Shown: positions 24,332-36,050 of the stretch, piece after piece
Layout of the letters: each line of letters opens with the position of its first letter
How positions within the stretch are numbered: the stretch's first letter is position 1
Source: Myxococcus sp.
GTDB lineage: Bacteria; Myxococcota; Myxococcia; Myxococcales; Myxococcaceae
Reading direction: 5' to 3'
Assembly (NCBI GenBank): GCA_014879945.1
Contig: JACSRE010000113.1
Coordinates: 1 to 47,203, forward strand
DNA: 47,203 nucleotides
Notes under the pieces: generated by a model
What the model saw: the letters and a program-made list of their open reading frames with translations, nothing else
The model's database searches: none
What the model was told of the DNA's origin: nothing
Made by a program: the position numbers and the translations under genes

Positions 24332-25241
24332 CGCCCGCGGCGAAGCACGAGGGCAGCCGGTCGACGCCGCCGAAGAACCGGTCCTTCAGCTTCGCCCACG
24401 CGCGGGCGTTCTCGGGCGCCCCGCACTTGAAGGGCTTCTTCACCGCGCGCCCCGCCATCACCTCGCGTTGGTCGCGGAAGTAGCGCAGCGCCAGGTCGGC
24501 CGCGTACTCGTGCACGCCGTTGCCGGGCATGAACGAGTAATAGGTGCCGCCCTTCACGATGAGCGGCTCGGGCACGTAGCGCGTGAGGCAGTCGAGGCGC
24601 GTGCCGCACTTCTTCACGATGGCGTCGTAGTCGCCGCTCAGCTCGCGCGAGGACCAGCCGTCGTCGTTGAGGTGGAACACCTCGTGAAAGAGCAGCGCCC
24701 GCACCACCGGGAGCGAGCCGTTGAGGGTGCCGTTGACGTTGTACGAGACCGTCCAGTCGACGGCGAAGGCGGCGGGCGTGCGCTTCTTGAGGGAGCGGAA
24801 GAAGCGCAGCTCGAGCGCGCGCCAACGGTACGCCAACGGCGCCTGGGCCACCCGCTCGGTGTCGGTGAGGAAGTCGTCGATGTCGAGCAGCGCGCCCACG
24901 GCGTACTCGAGGTGCTTGCGCTCGGCGCCCACCGGCCACTGCGGCACGAGGTGAATGACGCCGCGGTAGCCGCCCTCGAAGTCGAGCTCGGGGAGCACGC
25001 CCACCACGTCACCGGTGCGCTCGTAGAGCTTCAGGGCCAGCTCGAGCGCTGCCGCGTCGCGTCCGAGCCTGTCCTTCATCAGGCACCGAATCTGCTCGTC
25101 GGCCGCGCCTTCGTCGCAGCCCTTCACCTCATCGCCAACCAGCGCGCGCGCTCGAGTCATCGAGACGCGTGGCTCCTCGGCGAGCGCGAGCGTGGAGGTG
25201 AGGAACCCGAGGAGGACCACGCGCGAAAGCACCGGGGGCAT
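24315..25241 (-). CDS. Secreted protein with HEXXH zinc-metallopeptidase motif, 308 aa
   Basis: Starts with a signal peptide (MPPVLSRVVLLGFLTSTLALA, Ala-X-Ala cleavage near residue 21). A helix reading VRALLFHEVFHLNDDGW (about residues 182-198) contains HEVFH, a full HEXXH zinc motif, and 68-72 residues later GVHEYAADLALRYF gives a Glu-containing helix that may supply the third ligand. Two Cys pairs in between and at the ends (KCGTRLDC) suggest disulphides, so it functions outside the cytoplasm. I do not recognise the family. It converges with the M20 peptidase gene with a 17-bp overlap of the coding ends. Peptidase activity is inferred only from the motif. Confidence 0.8.
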   Translation of the reverse strand: MPPVLSRVVLLGFLTSTLALAEEPRVSMTRARALVGDEVKGCDEGAADEQIRCLMKDRLGRDAAALELALKLYERTGDVVGVLPELDFEGGYRGVIHLVPQWPVGAERKHLEYAVGALLDIDDFLTDTERVAQAPLAYRWRALELRFFRSLKKRTPAAFAVDWTVSYNVNGTLNGSLPVVRALLFHEVFHLNDDGWSSRELSGDYDAIVKKCGTRLDCLTRYVPEPLIVKGGTYYSFMPGNGVHEYAADLALRYFRDQREVMAGRAVKKPFKCGAPENARAWAKLKDRFFGGVDRLPSCFAAGATGPR

Positions 25242-25321
25242 TCGGCGACAGAGGACACCGTCACGTCAACGGCGGTTCCGCCGCGTGCCCACGCCATCTC
25301 TCCACGGACGACGGTCGACCA

Positions 25322-25346
25322 GTTTGATGGGTTGAGCCCTCCAAAC
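25322..25346. other. Interrupted stem-loop in a divergent 267-bp gap
   Basis: Two nested arms share one centre: GTTTG (25322-25326) with CAAAC (25342-25346), and GGG (25329-25331) with CCC (25337-25339), around a 5-nt loop. It lies in the 267-bp gap between the HEXXH gene (minus) and the small lipoprotein gene (plus), the only other content I see there. It may be a regulatory site or chance. Confidence 0.25.
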
Positions 25347-25508
25347 CGCCTGGTCCGCGCTCGTCGCGGTCGCGCAACGGCGTGGACGGTCCTTGTCCTC
25401 GACTTCAGCGGCGCGCGGCATGCCAGGTGCACAGCGTGGGGCTCGAGTAATCCCTCGCATGAACGCGAAGTCCCACCGCGCCCACCTGCGCGCACCCGGA
25501 GAACGCCG

Positions 25509-25925
25509 ATGCCGACGCGAAGCGACTGGATGGCGGCGGTGGGCGTGATGGCGCTCCTGGTGGGGTGCGAGTCACGCACCGTGCGCATGTCGGGCAGCGC
25601 CGACGTTCCGGCGGCGGAGGGGACCGTGAGGGTCTCGGCCGGCGCCAACGGCAACACGCTGCTGGACATCGAGGTCCTTCACCTCGCCTTGCCTGAGCGG
25701 GCGACAGCGGGAGCGACGACGTTCGTGGTGTGGGCGCTGCCGCTCGGGGAGACCACCCCGCAGAACGTCGGCGCGCTCCGCGTGGACCACGACCTGCGCG
25801 GCACGCTGAAGACGCTGACGCCGCTGCGCGGCCTCGAGGTGTTCATCACCGCAGAGCCCGAGCCGATGAGGGCCTCGCCCAGTGGGCCTCGACTGCTGAC
25901 CGCGCGCATTCCCCCCGAGAGCTGA
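25509..25925 (+). CDS. Small lipoprotein with RskA-C-like domain, 138 aa
   Basis: Signal peptide and lipobox (VMALLVGC, Cys about 20). The mature protein is a single beta-rich domain: TFVVWALPLGETTPQNVGAL, then DLRGTLKTLTPLRGLEVFIT, AEPEPMRASPSGPRLLTARI. This order (a VVWA strand, a later turn, an EPEP-SPSGP segment, a final strand) recalls the extracytoplasmic sensor domain of anti-sigma-K (RskA) proteins, where the sensor follows a membrane helix and a sigma-binding cytosolic part. Here it is alone and lipid-anchored, with no sigma factor nearby, so it cannot act as an anti-sigma factor by itself. The ATG at 25509 gives the signal peptide. The similarity is by eye and weak. Confidence 0.7.
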   Translation: MPTRSDWMAAVGVMALLVGCESRTVRMSGSADVPAAEGTVRVSAGANGNTLLDIEVLHLALPERATAGATTFVVWALPLGETTPQNVGALRVDHDLRGTLKTLTPLRGLEVFITAEPEPMRASPSGPRLLTARIPPES

Positions 25926-26002
25926 GCCCGCTCGCGGCGCCTGCACCCGCCGTCACGCCGGCGCGGGCCGGGCGCGAGCGCACCACGCGCCTGGGACTCC
26001 CG

Positions 26003-28129
26003 TCACGGCATGGCGACGCGCTGACGTACCGACGCGACGCCGCTCGACGCGCTCAGCTCGAGCTGCCCACCCTCGAGCCCGTCGTGCGCCAGGGTGACGT
26101 CGCCGCCGGTCGCGCGCAGCGTCAGCGTGGTGCGGCCCTCACCGAAGTGCGCCACCGAGAGGAACGGCGCCGCGTCGGCGTTCCACCGCACCCGAAGCGT
26201 GCGCGCGTCGACGCGGGTGACCTGCACCGCCTCGAGCGAGACCGGCGCCGCGACCTGCCGCAGGGCCACCCTGCCCGCGTTCAGCAGCTCGACCGACGCG
26301 AGCGCGCCCGGGTCTTCGACGACGGCGAGCAGGTGCACCTCGTCGGACTCCGAGAGCGTGGAGACCTCGAGCGGCGCGAGCACCACGCGCCCGGCCCGCG
26401 AGGTGAGCTTCACCGTCCAGGGCGAATCGACCGGCGCCGCGCGCGCACCGTGCAGCGCGTGGAGCGGCGCGAGCGAGGGCACGCCGTCACGCAGCGTCAC
26501 CGCCACCAGCACCGAGGGCTCGAGCACCATGGCCTGCGGCGGCGTCGGCGCGTAGTCGCGGTCGCGCTCGATGAAGGTGAGCGCGGCGCGGTAGGTGTAG
26601 TCGCTGATCCACGTCGGGTTGCAGTAGCTCATCAGGTCGACGAACTGCGCCGGGTTCATGAACGACTGGCCGTTCCACCCCCACGAGCCGATGCGCCCGC
26701 CGGCGTAGGGGAACGAGGGGTCGGCGCCCGCGACGCCGCCGCAGGGGGCGTGGGGCCGGCCGAAGTTGTGCCCGAGCTCGTGCGCGGCGACGCCGGCGTT
26801 GTCGTCGCGCCCGATGCCGGTGGGCTGCCCGAGGTAGCCGATGCCCGCGACGCCGAACGAGCCGACGCGCACGAAGCCATAGTAGTGGCGCGCGCTCCCG
26901 TCGGCGCGCCGCACCTGCGAGACCTCTGAGAGCACCGCGCTCCACGCCTGGGTGTTGCTCCCCGAGGGCACCTGGCTGGTGGTGTACGGCGCGCGCGTCT
27001 GGTTGAGCACGTCGGCGAAGGGCCACTGCGCCACCATGGTGGCCTTGAGGTCGACCACGCTCGAGGTGACGCCGCCCACCACCACCGGCACCGAGGTGAG
27101 GTGCAGCACGTGGCGACGGGTGAAGGTCGGCGTGACGCGCAGCTCGTTGTTCTCTTCGCTCGACTCGGCGAGCGCCTCCATCGCGTCGGCGCGCACCGTC
27201 ACCTCGACGCCCGGAGCGAGCCAGTCGCCGGGCAGCGTCGCGCGGTACTGGCGCGAGACGTCGGTCGCCGCCGTCGGGTGCGTGGCGGGCCCGGTGAGGC
27301 GCTGGCGCCCGAGCTCGACGCCGCCGCGCCGCACCACCACCTCGACCGCGCTGGTGAGGGCCGCGGTGTCAGAGAGGATGGAGGCCACCACGAGCGCGGG
27401 CTTGCCCTCGACGAGCTTGAGGTCCTGGGCCACCACCGACTGCCCGAAGCTGACGCTCTCGACGCGCACGTCGCCGACCGGCTCGACGCCCGTCACGGTG
27501 ACGGTAGCGGTGGCCGCCGCGCCGCGCCCATCGGTCGCCGTCAGCGTCACCACCGTCGGCCCGCGCTGGGTGACGTCGAGGCGCTGCTGGCCCATCGCAC
27601 AGGGCACCGGCCCGCCGGGGTCGAGCGCGCAGCGGAGGTCGGTCGAGTCGGGGTCGGCTGCCTCTACCGTCAGGGTGGTGGCGAACGGCGTCACCCCGCT
27701 GGTCCGCGAGGCCGAGAAGCGCGCGATGCGCGGCGGCTGGTTCGGAGGCAGGAGGACCTCGACGGCGACGGAGCGCTCCACCGTTTGTCCGTCGGGGTCG
27801 ACCACCACCAGCGTCACCGTCGCGGGGCCGGGCGCCATGAAGCGCACCGAGGTCGCCACCTGGCCAGAGCAGTCGCCCAGCTCGATGCGCTCGCCCGACG
27901 ACGACTCGAGGCGGCACGCGAGGCTGGCGCCTCTGGGGTGAGACGTCTGCGCGGAGCACGCCAGCGGGCGCGTCGCCTCGACCGAGGCCTGCGCGCAGCG
28001 GAAGTCGGTGACCCGCGGCGCGCCCGAGACGCCGATGACGCCGTCGATGGGCCCCGCCTCACGCTGGAAGACGGCGGCGCCTTCACAGCCAGTCAGGCAC
28101 AGGCTCAGCCACGCGAGACGACGGATCAT
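26003..28129 (-). CDS. Secreted metzincin-type metalloprotease lipoprotein with PKD-like and CARDB domains, 708 aa
   Basis: Lipoprotein signal MIRRLAWLSLCLTGC (Cys15). The N-terminal half has two Ig/PKD-like units (about residues 35-210; PRIARFSASRTSGVTPFATT is typical) and a CARDB domain (about 215-330; LAESSEENNELRV). The catalytic domain (about 340-520) carries HELGHNFGRPH (about 447-457), the HEXXHXXGXXH metzincin zinc site, followed by a Met-turn-like DLMSY. A C-terminal beta domain of about 150 residues follows. It should digest proteins at the cell surface. The frame starts at 28141, but ATG 28129 gives the signal. Upstream is a 166-bp gap with no obvious element. Confidence 0.92.
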   Translation of the reverse strand: MIRRLAWLSLCLTGCEGAAVFQREAGPIDGVIGVSGAPRVTDFRCAQASVEATRPLACSAQTSHPRGASLACRLESSSGERIELGDCSGQVATSVRFMAPGPATVTLVVVDPDGQTVERSVAVEVLLPPNQPPRIARFSASRTSGVTPFATTLTVEAADPDSTDLRCALDPGGPVPCAMGQQRLDVTQRGPTVVTLTATDGRGAAATATVTVTGVEPVGDVRVESVSFGQSVVAQDLKLVEGKPALVVASILSDTAALTSAVEVVVRRGGVELGRQRLTGPATHPTAATDVSRQYRATLPGDWLAPGVEVTVRADAMEALAESSEENNELRVTPTFTRRHVLHLTSVPVVVGGVTSSVVDLKATMVAQWPFADVLNQTRAPYTTSQVPSGSNTQAWSAVLSEVSQVRRADGSARHYYGFVRVGSFGVAGIGYLGQPTGIGRDDNAGVAAHELGHNFGRPHAPCGGVAGADPSFPYAGGRIGSWGWNGQSFMNPAQFVDLMSYCNPTWISDYTYRAALTFIERDRDYAPTPPQAMVLEPSVLVAVTLRDGVPSLAPLHALHGARAAPVDSPWTVKLTSRAGRVVLAPLEVSTLSESDEVHLLAVVEDPGALASVELLNAGRVALRQVAAPVSLEAVQVTRVDARTLRVRWNADAAPFLSVAHFGEGRTTLTLRATGGDVTLAHDGLEGGQLELSASSGVASVRQRVAMP

Positions 28130-28295
28130 GCGGGCACCCACTGCAAGTCAGGCGCCCGTGGCCACGCGGCTCAACCTCCTGTCCTTCCGGCGCACCGAAT
28201 GCCCACGCGAGTGTTCAGCCCGCGCGTCTGCGCTCCACCCGCGCCGGCATTCTCGACGACCGAGGGCGGGCTGTGCACGCCGGTGAACACGCGCC

Positions 28296-30023
28296 TCAGC
28301 GACAGCACCACTGCTCGGCGAGCGCGCGCGTGGTGCCCGGGCCAGACACGTAGACGATGGCGGGCGTCGGCGTCAGCGCCTGGCAGAGCGGCTCGGCGGT
28401 GGTGTCCCACGAGGCTGGGGTGCCGACGCGCAGGTGCCGAGAGACGAGCTCGGTGCAGACGGCGCAGGTGGCCGCGCGCGCCTCGGCGTCGAGGGTGGTG
28501 TCCTGCGCGCGGACCTTGAGCGCGTCGAGCTGGGGCCGGGTCATCGCGGCGCACCACTCCTTCGCGTGCGCTGTGTGGAAGGCCTGCGCGAGCGTCAGCG
28601 CGCGGGGCGAGCCACCGGGGCCCCAGGGCAGCGGCGGGTCGTCGGAGCTGGTGGGTGCGGCGTAGGTGCCGTTGGGCGCGACGCCGAGGAAGTCACCCAT
28701 CGCGCCCTCGGCGAGCGAGGTGCCGGTCGGGTCGTCCTTCGCGGTGAGGCGGGCGATGGTGGTGACGCGCTCGAGCGAGAGGCGAAAGGCGTTCTTCGTC
28801 TTCTTCGAGACCGGCACCTTCCCCGAGGCGCGGGCCACCTGCGGCACCATCCACGACGAGAAGCGGGCGTCGAGGGGAATGCTGGTCTGCACCGAGACCA
28901 CCTTGAGCTGAATGGCCATGCCGCGAACGATGGCCTCGTTGGTCGCGCGCTGGCCGAAGCAGAAGTCAGACGCCGGGTCGACCGAGCTCAAGCCGCTGGC
29001 GACCGCGCCCAGCGGGCCGTGGGCCTGGCCCGTCGCGGCGTACACCGCGCGCACGCCCGAGGTGGCGCAGCTGAGCAGGCGCTCGCGCTGCGTGGGCGTC
29101 ATCTGGCCGAGGTAGAGGTCGCCCACGGCCTGCGAGACGACGCCGTCTCTCGTCACGAAGCGCACGTCGTCCCACGGGGCGCAGAGCGCGTCGTTGACGT
29201 CGTAGGTGGTCCACGTCGGCAGGGCCTGCAGCACGCCGCGCGCGCCGTGAATGAAGCCCGACACCAGGGCGGTGAGGACCGCGTGGTCGCGCTTGGCTTC
29301 GGTGCTCGCGCCGGGAAACTCGTCGAGGTTCGACGAGCCCCAGCGCTGCCACATGTGGCCCATGCTCCAGGCGTCTTGCAGGTAGTGCTGCGCCATCGCC
29401 TCGAGCGAGAGGGCCTCGACCTCACAGGCCCGCGACACCTCGGGGAACCGGGCCCCCAGCGCGTCGCTCACCGCCTTGCACTCGGCGGCGCGAGCGAGCG
29501 CGAGCCCATGCGCCCTGGCGTACGCGCGCTGCGACTGCGGCACGAAGTGGTTCGAGTTCACCGGCCCCATGTGGCTGGCGAAGTCGTGGCACAGCGTGGC
29601 GTCGGTGCCGTCGGCGAGGGGGCAGCTCTCGTGGCCGTTGGCCCAGTCCCACAGCGCGTACGAGAAGTCGGGGAGCTGCGCGAGCTCGGCCACGGTGAAG
29701 GTGCGGGCCCGTTCGCGGGTGGCCTGGTCGAACGGCGCCGGCGACAAGGTGGGCGCCATGACGCCGCCGAGGTCCACGCTCGAGGAGCTGGTCCACACCG
29801 ACAGCGTGACGGGCTGAGACACGGACGCCGGCAGGCCTGCCTGCTCGCGCGTGAGCTCGAAGAGCTGCCGGTGCTCATCGCTCGGGCCGACCCACCGCTG
29901 GCGGGCCGTCTGGGGGCCGGCTGACGGGCTGCACGCGCGGCCGTTGGCGTCGTAGCAGACCGAGTCCCACGCGAGGGCCGACAGGGGCGCGACGCAGGCG
30001 AGGACGACGAGGCGCGCGCTCAT
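28296..30023 (-). CDS. Secreted phospholipase C-like (zinc-dependent) protein, 575 aa
   Basis: Signal peptide MSARLVVLACVAPLSALA. A helical catalytic-looking region (about residues 120-260) carries His and Asp residues in the order expected for the zinc PLC/S1-P1 nuclease fold: HESC, CHDFASHMGP, NSNHF, and EAMAQHYLQDAWSMGHMW (about 208-225), where H-X3-D-X4-H is the pattern that binds zinc. Further Cys (CAVCTEL, QWCCR at the end) suggest disulphides. Function as a lipase or nuclease is inferred. The start at 30023 overlaps by 4 bp (ATGA) the stop of the upstream Cys-rich lipoprotein gene, so the two are coupled. Secreted; substrate unknown. Confidence 0.78.
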   Translation of the reverse strand: MSARLVVLACVAPLSALAWDSVCYDANGRACSPSAGPQTARQRWVGPSDEHRQLFELTREQAGLPASVSQPVTLSVWTSSSSVDLGGVMAPTLSPAPFDQATRERARTFTVAELAQLPDFSYALWDWANGHESCPLADGTDATLCHDFASHMGPVNSNHFVPQSQRAYARAHGLALARAAECKAVSDALGARFPEVSRACEVEALSLEAMAQHYLQDAWSMGHMWQRWGSSNLDEFPGASTEAKRDHAVLTALVSGFIHGARGVLQALPTWTTYDVNDALCAPWDDVRFVTRDGVVSQAVGDLYLGQMTPTQRERLLSCATSGVRAVYAATGQAHGPLGAVASGLSSVDPASDFCFGQRATNEAIVRGMAIQLKVVSVQTSIPLDARFSSWMVPQVARASGKVPVSKKTKNAFRLSLERVTTIARLTAKDDPTGTSLAEGAMGDFLGVAPNGTYAAPTSSDDPPLPWGPGGSPRALTLAQAFHTAHAKEWCAAMTRPQLDALKVRAQDTTLDAEARAATCAVCTELVSRHLRVGTPASWDTTAEPLCQALTPTPAIVYVSGPGTTRALAEQWCCR

Positions 30024-30535
30024 GGGGCCTCCAGCGCCGCGCGCACGCCGGGGAAGCAGTCGGGCTCCCGGAAGAGCACCTTCTCGAGCGCCGCGTTGGG
30101 CGGCAGGCCCGCGTTGGTCTCGCGGGTGAAGGCGTCTCGGCACGCGGCAGGGCAACACGCCGCCTCGGTCCACGGCGTCTGGGTGGTGCAGGTGCGCGTG
30201 GCGGTGAAGCAGCGCGCGAGGGTGAAGGCAGGTGGCGCGTAGCAGTACGAGAGCAGGTCGGCGCACTCTCCGAGCGCGGTGAGCGCGTCGCTCTGCGTGG
30301 GGTCGATCTCGACGCGCGCGTTGGCGACGTCAGCCAGCAGCTTGCTCGCGCCCGCGCCCAGGCCGGCGAACACGGCGAGGTTGGGAGGGGGCGGGAGCTG
30401 CGGCAGCGCAATCGCGAAGCCGCCACCGGCGCCGCTCGAGCCGCCGCCTGCGCCACCCGCCCCGCCGTCGGTCGCGCGGGGTGCGATGACGTCGCACGCG
30501 CTCAAGACCAGACCCACCACCAGGAGTTGTCTCAT
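30020..30535 (-). CDS. Cys-rich lipoprotein, 171 aa, coupled to the phospholipase-like gene
   Basis: Starts MRQLLVVGLVLSAC, a lipobox signal with Cys14, then a Gly/Ala-rich spacer (about residues 25-42, GGAGGAGGGSSGAGGG). The C-terminal 90 residues hold eight or more Cys (ECADLLSYC, CFTATRTCTT, ACCPAAC, DCFPGV), which should form disulphides outside the cell. No family recognised. It is the first gene of a two-gene minus-strand unit with the phospholipase C-like gene and has an ATGA overlap with it, which suggests an accessory or anchoring partner. The frame is open upstream to 30748, but the ATG at 30535 gives the signal peptide. Confidence 0.8.
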   Translation of the reverse strand: MRQLLVVGLVLSACDVIAPRATDGGAGGAGGGSSGAGGGFAIALPQLPPPPNLAVFAGLGAGASKLLADVANARVEIDPTQSDALTALGECADLLSYCYAPPAFTLARCFTATRTCTTQTPWTEAACCPAACRDAFTRETNAGLPPNAALEKVLFREPDCFPGVRAALEAP

Positions 30536-30722
30536 GACGACCTCTCGTGCACGACCGATGCCCGCCGAGTCTCGCACGGAGTGACGCGGGAGCTGGCGCC
30601 GAGCTGCGCAGCGGCTCGCGCACCCGACGGCGTGGGCAGGGCGCGGCGGTCGCGGCGCCCACCGACAGATGCCAGGACGACGGGCTGCGACGCTGTCGCG
30701 AATGCGCGTACAGTCGCGGGCG

Positions 30723-31283
30723 ATGCCGACGCAGGCCTTCGAAGTCACGGGTGTCTACCTCGCGGGGTTTCGAAAGGCGCTGGTGGAGCTCGGGCTGCTG
30801 GAGCCGGTGCTGCAGCGGGTGTCGCCGGCGACGAAGGCGGCGCTCGACTCGCCGCACAGCGCGCGCACCCACGACGCCGACCTGCTGCGTGACGCGTCAG
30901 ACGCGCTCTTCGCGGTGGCCGGCTCCCAGGTCTTCCAGAAGCACGCGTACCTGATGGCGCGCGACACCCTGGGGAAGATCCTGGTGCCCATGTTCAAGGT
31001 GGCGCTGGCCCTCACGGGCACCTCGCCGGCGACGCTGCTGGCGCGGGTGCCCGACTCGGTGCACCAGGCGCTGCGGGGCGTGACGGTGACGTGGACGCCC
31101 GAGAGCCCGAACGCCGGGGCGCTGCAGATCGACTACCCGGTGGCGGTTCCTCCGGTGGCCGAAGACGGCTGGCGCGGCACGCTCAAGTTCCTCTTCGAGC
31201 TGACCGAACGAACGCCGGCGGCCATCACCTGGACGGCGTGGAGGAACGACCGCCGCACGCTGGTGATGCGCATCGCGTGGTGA
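30723..31283 (+). CDS. Hypothetical protein, 186 aa
   Basis: A cytosolic protein with no signal peptide or membrane segment. Residues 1-115 are mainly helical (FRKALVELGLLEPVLQRVSP, LLRDASDALFAVAG, GKILVPMFKVALALTG). Residues 116-186 form a beta-sheet region (VTVTWTPESPNAGALQIDYP, TPAAITWTAWRNDRRTLVMR). The helical-then-beta layout and sequence flavour recall small proteins of unknown function seen only in Myxococcales, but I cannot name one with confidence. It ends 27 bp upstream of the GTG start of the UnbU-UnbV-like fusion on the same strand, so they probably share a transcript. The ATG at 30723 is the first good start, since the region upstream is the divergent promoter gap. Confidence 0.75.
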   Translation: MPTQAFEVTGVYLAGFRKALVELGLLEPVLQRVSPATKAALDSPHSARTHDADLLRDASDALFAVAGSQVFQKHAYLMARDTLGKILVPMFKVALALTGTSPATLLARVPDSVHQALRGVTVTWTPESPNAGALQIDYPVAVPPVAEDGWRGTLKFLFELTERTPAAITWTAWRNDRRTLVMRIAW

Positions 31284-31310
31284 GGCGGGCGGGTCTGCTA
31301 CGGTGCCCGC

Positions 31311-34178
<2,868 letters not shown>

Positions 34179-34361
34179 GCCCTCATCGCGCGCGTCGAGG
34201 CGCTCCAGTCGGAGCTCGGCGAGGGCACCGACTGCCAGGCGCCCTCGCGGCGGCGGACACCCGCATCGCGGCCGACCTCGACGCCACCCAGCGCACCGCT
34301 GCCCCGCACGCGCTACGTCGTCGTCTTTCTCTCTGACGGCGACCTCGAGAAGAGGCGTTGA
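34179..34361 (+). pseudogene. Remnant of a VWA-domain protein with two frameshifts
   Basis: Just after the fusion gene stop, three fragments in two frames join into a VWA-like string: LIARVEALQSELGEGTD, then a shifted GALAAADTRIAADLDATQRT, then back in the first frame RTRYVVVFLSDGDLEKRR before a TGA at 34359. The second VWA metal-site Thr (GTD) and the following YVVVFLSDG strand are characteristic. There is no start of its own, and neither end of a normal VWA protein is left. This is a decayed gene or a fragment left by rearrangement. The rest of the gap to 34395 shows nothing more. Confidence 0.6.
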
Positions 34362-34395
34362 GACGCGCAAAGCACGCCAGGGGCGCGCGACCGCT

Positions 34396-35811
34396 CTAGA
34401 AGTGCGGGCTCGGGTCCACTGCCGAGACGAGCGCGTAGCCGGCGGTGCCCGCGCCGCCAGCGCTCGTGGGCGTGCCCACTTGAAGGCCGCCGCCGCTGCC
34501 GCCGTTTCCGGCCGTCGCACCGCCGCCGCCGCCGCCCGCGACGGGGCCCGGCGCGACCGTGGCGTTCCCCGCCCCCGGAGTCCCAGGCGAGACGTCGAGC
34601 GTTCCCGCGCCGACGTTGACGGGCGTGAGGAAGTGAATGAGCCCGCCGCCACCTGCGCCGCCGCCTGAGCACAGCCCCGGTGACGCGTTGCCGCCGTTGC
34701 CGCCGGCCACCGAGACCACCGACGAGCCCGCGTGCGACATCGACGTCGCCGAAGCCAGAATCACCACACCGCCGCCGCCGCCGCCGCCGCAGGTCGCGGA
34801 GGTCGCGTTTCCACCCCGCGCCTCGATGAGGCCGTTGTTGGTGAGGGTGCCCCTGGCGAGGATGGTGAGCGAGCCGCCGCCGTCGCCGCCCGCGCCGCCT
34901 CGCGCGCCGCCCCCGCCCCCGCCAGCCTGGTGGCCGGGCCTGGTGAGCATGCGCGCAGACAACCGGTCGCGAATCGCTGAGCCGCCCACCCCGCCAAGGG
35001 CCGACGCGCCTCGCGTGAACTGGCCGGCGACGGAGCGGTCGGAGGCGATTCCGAGCCCCGCTTCACGGACCCGAATCGGCACGATGACGGTGCCGCTGGA
35101 GCCGTTGAGCGGCTCGTCGGCCGCGACGAAGAGGCCTGCGCCGCCCCAGGGCAGCACGCGAATGGTGCCGTTGTTCTGGAAGACCCCGGCGACCCGAATC
35201 ACGACCCCGCTGGGCACGGTCAGGGTGGCGCTCGAGTTGATGATGAGGTCCTGGAACTGGAGGTTGGTGACTGGAGGGCCGGAGGACCAGTCTTCGTCGA
35301 CCGTCAGGGTCCGCGAGCCCGCCGAGCCATCACCGAAGATGCGCAGGTCGCCCGGCGTGCCCGGAGCTCCCTGGGGCCCCGGAGGACCCGCCACTCCCGC
35401 AGGGCCAGGCGCCCCACCTGAGCCGGGGAGCCCTGGCGCGCCCTGGGGGCCGACCTCGCCGTTGCAGATGACGACGCTCCCACCGTCGGGAGTCGAGAGT
35501 GAGCTACCGCCGGCCTGACACGGCGGCGCCCCTGGCGCGAGGGACGTCACCACGGGGACGAAGCCCGCCGCGCCGGCCGGCCCTTGTGGCCCCTGCGGCC
35601 CGGTCGCGCCTGGCAGGCCCATCATGCCGGCGGCCCCCGGTGCCCCCATCGGGCCCTGGGGACCCGCGTCGCCCGGCGGGCCCGCGACGCCCTGCGGACC
35701 CGCGGCGCCCTGCGGACCCGGCGCTCCCATCGGGCCGGGCTCGCCCTGCATGCCGTCCTTGCAACCGGCGACCAACAGCACCACCCCCAACCAGCTCGTC
35801 AAACGCATCAT
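34396..35811 (-). CDS. Collagen-like, Gly-rich lipoprotein, 471 aa
   Basis: Lipoprotein signal [17 protein letters not shown] (Cys17, +2 Lys). Two collagen-like GXY blocks (about residues 20-80, [13 protein letters not shown]-type; and 118-152) flank a short Cys-containing beta stretch. Then come beta-strand repeats (about 160-260) and a long Gly-rich region (about 300-465; [27 protein letters not shown]). The Gly-rich region with interspersed [22 protein letters not shown] and [10 protein letters not shown] strands resembles a Gly-rich beta-solenoid or PE-PGRS-like surface stalk. It is probably displayed at the cell surface. Start 35811 or 35808 (MM). It is transcribed divergently from the beta-helix lipoprotein at 36051. 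Function unknown. Confidence 0.88.
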   Translation of the reverse strand: MMRLTSWLGVVLLVAGCKDGMQGEPGPMGAPGPQGAAGPQGVAGPPGDAGPQGPMGAPGAAGMMGLPGATGPQGPQGPAGAAGFVPVVTSLAPGAPPCQAGGSSLSTPDGGSVVICNGEVGPQGAPGLPGSGGAPGPAGVAGPPGPQGAPGTPGDLRIFGDGSAGSRTLTVDEDWSSGPPVTNLQFQDLIINSSATLTVPSGVVIRVAGVFQNNGTIRVLPWGGAGLFVAADEPLNGSSGTVIVPIRVREAGLGIASDRSVAGQFTRGASALGGVGGSAIRDRLSARMLTRPGHQAGGGGGGARGGAGGDGGGSLTILARGTLTNNGLIEARGGNATSATCGGGGGGGVVILASATSMSHAGSSVVSVAGGNGGNASPGLCSGGGAGGGGLIHFLTPVNVGAGTLDVSPGTPGAGNATVAPGPVAGGGGGGATAGNGGSGGGLQVGTPTSAGGAGTAGYALVSAVDPSPHF

Positions 35812-36050
35812 GTCCCCCTTCGTGAAGGCGCTCGTCGCACGGGTGCGAAGCAGCGACCTTCGTCAACGTGTTTGGGGCCGCGGGTTACAACGCTTCAACG
35901 GCTCGGGCCACGCTGAACGAGGCGCGCGTTGTTGACCCGCGTGAGCCAAACGCAGGTGGGCGGCGCCCACGTTTTCACTGCCGCTCCCGCGTGACGGACT
36001 CTACGGTGCCCGGCGCCGGCGATGCCTCGTCGGCTCGGAGGGAGTCCGCC

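Noticed and set aside
25242-25508. A small gene in the 267-bp divergent gap
   Set aside because: The open frame there is Arg-rich, overlaps likely promoters and has no Shine-Dalgarno.
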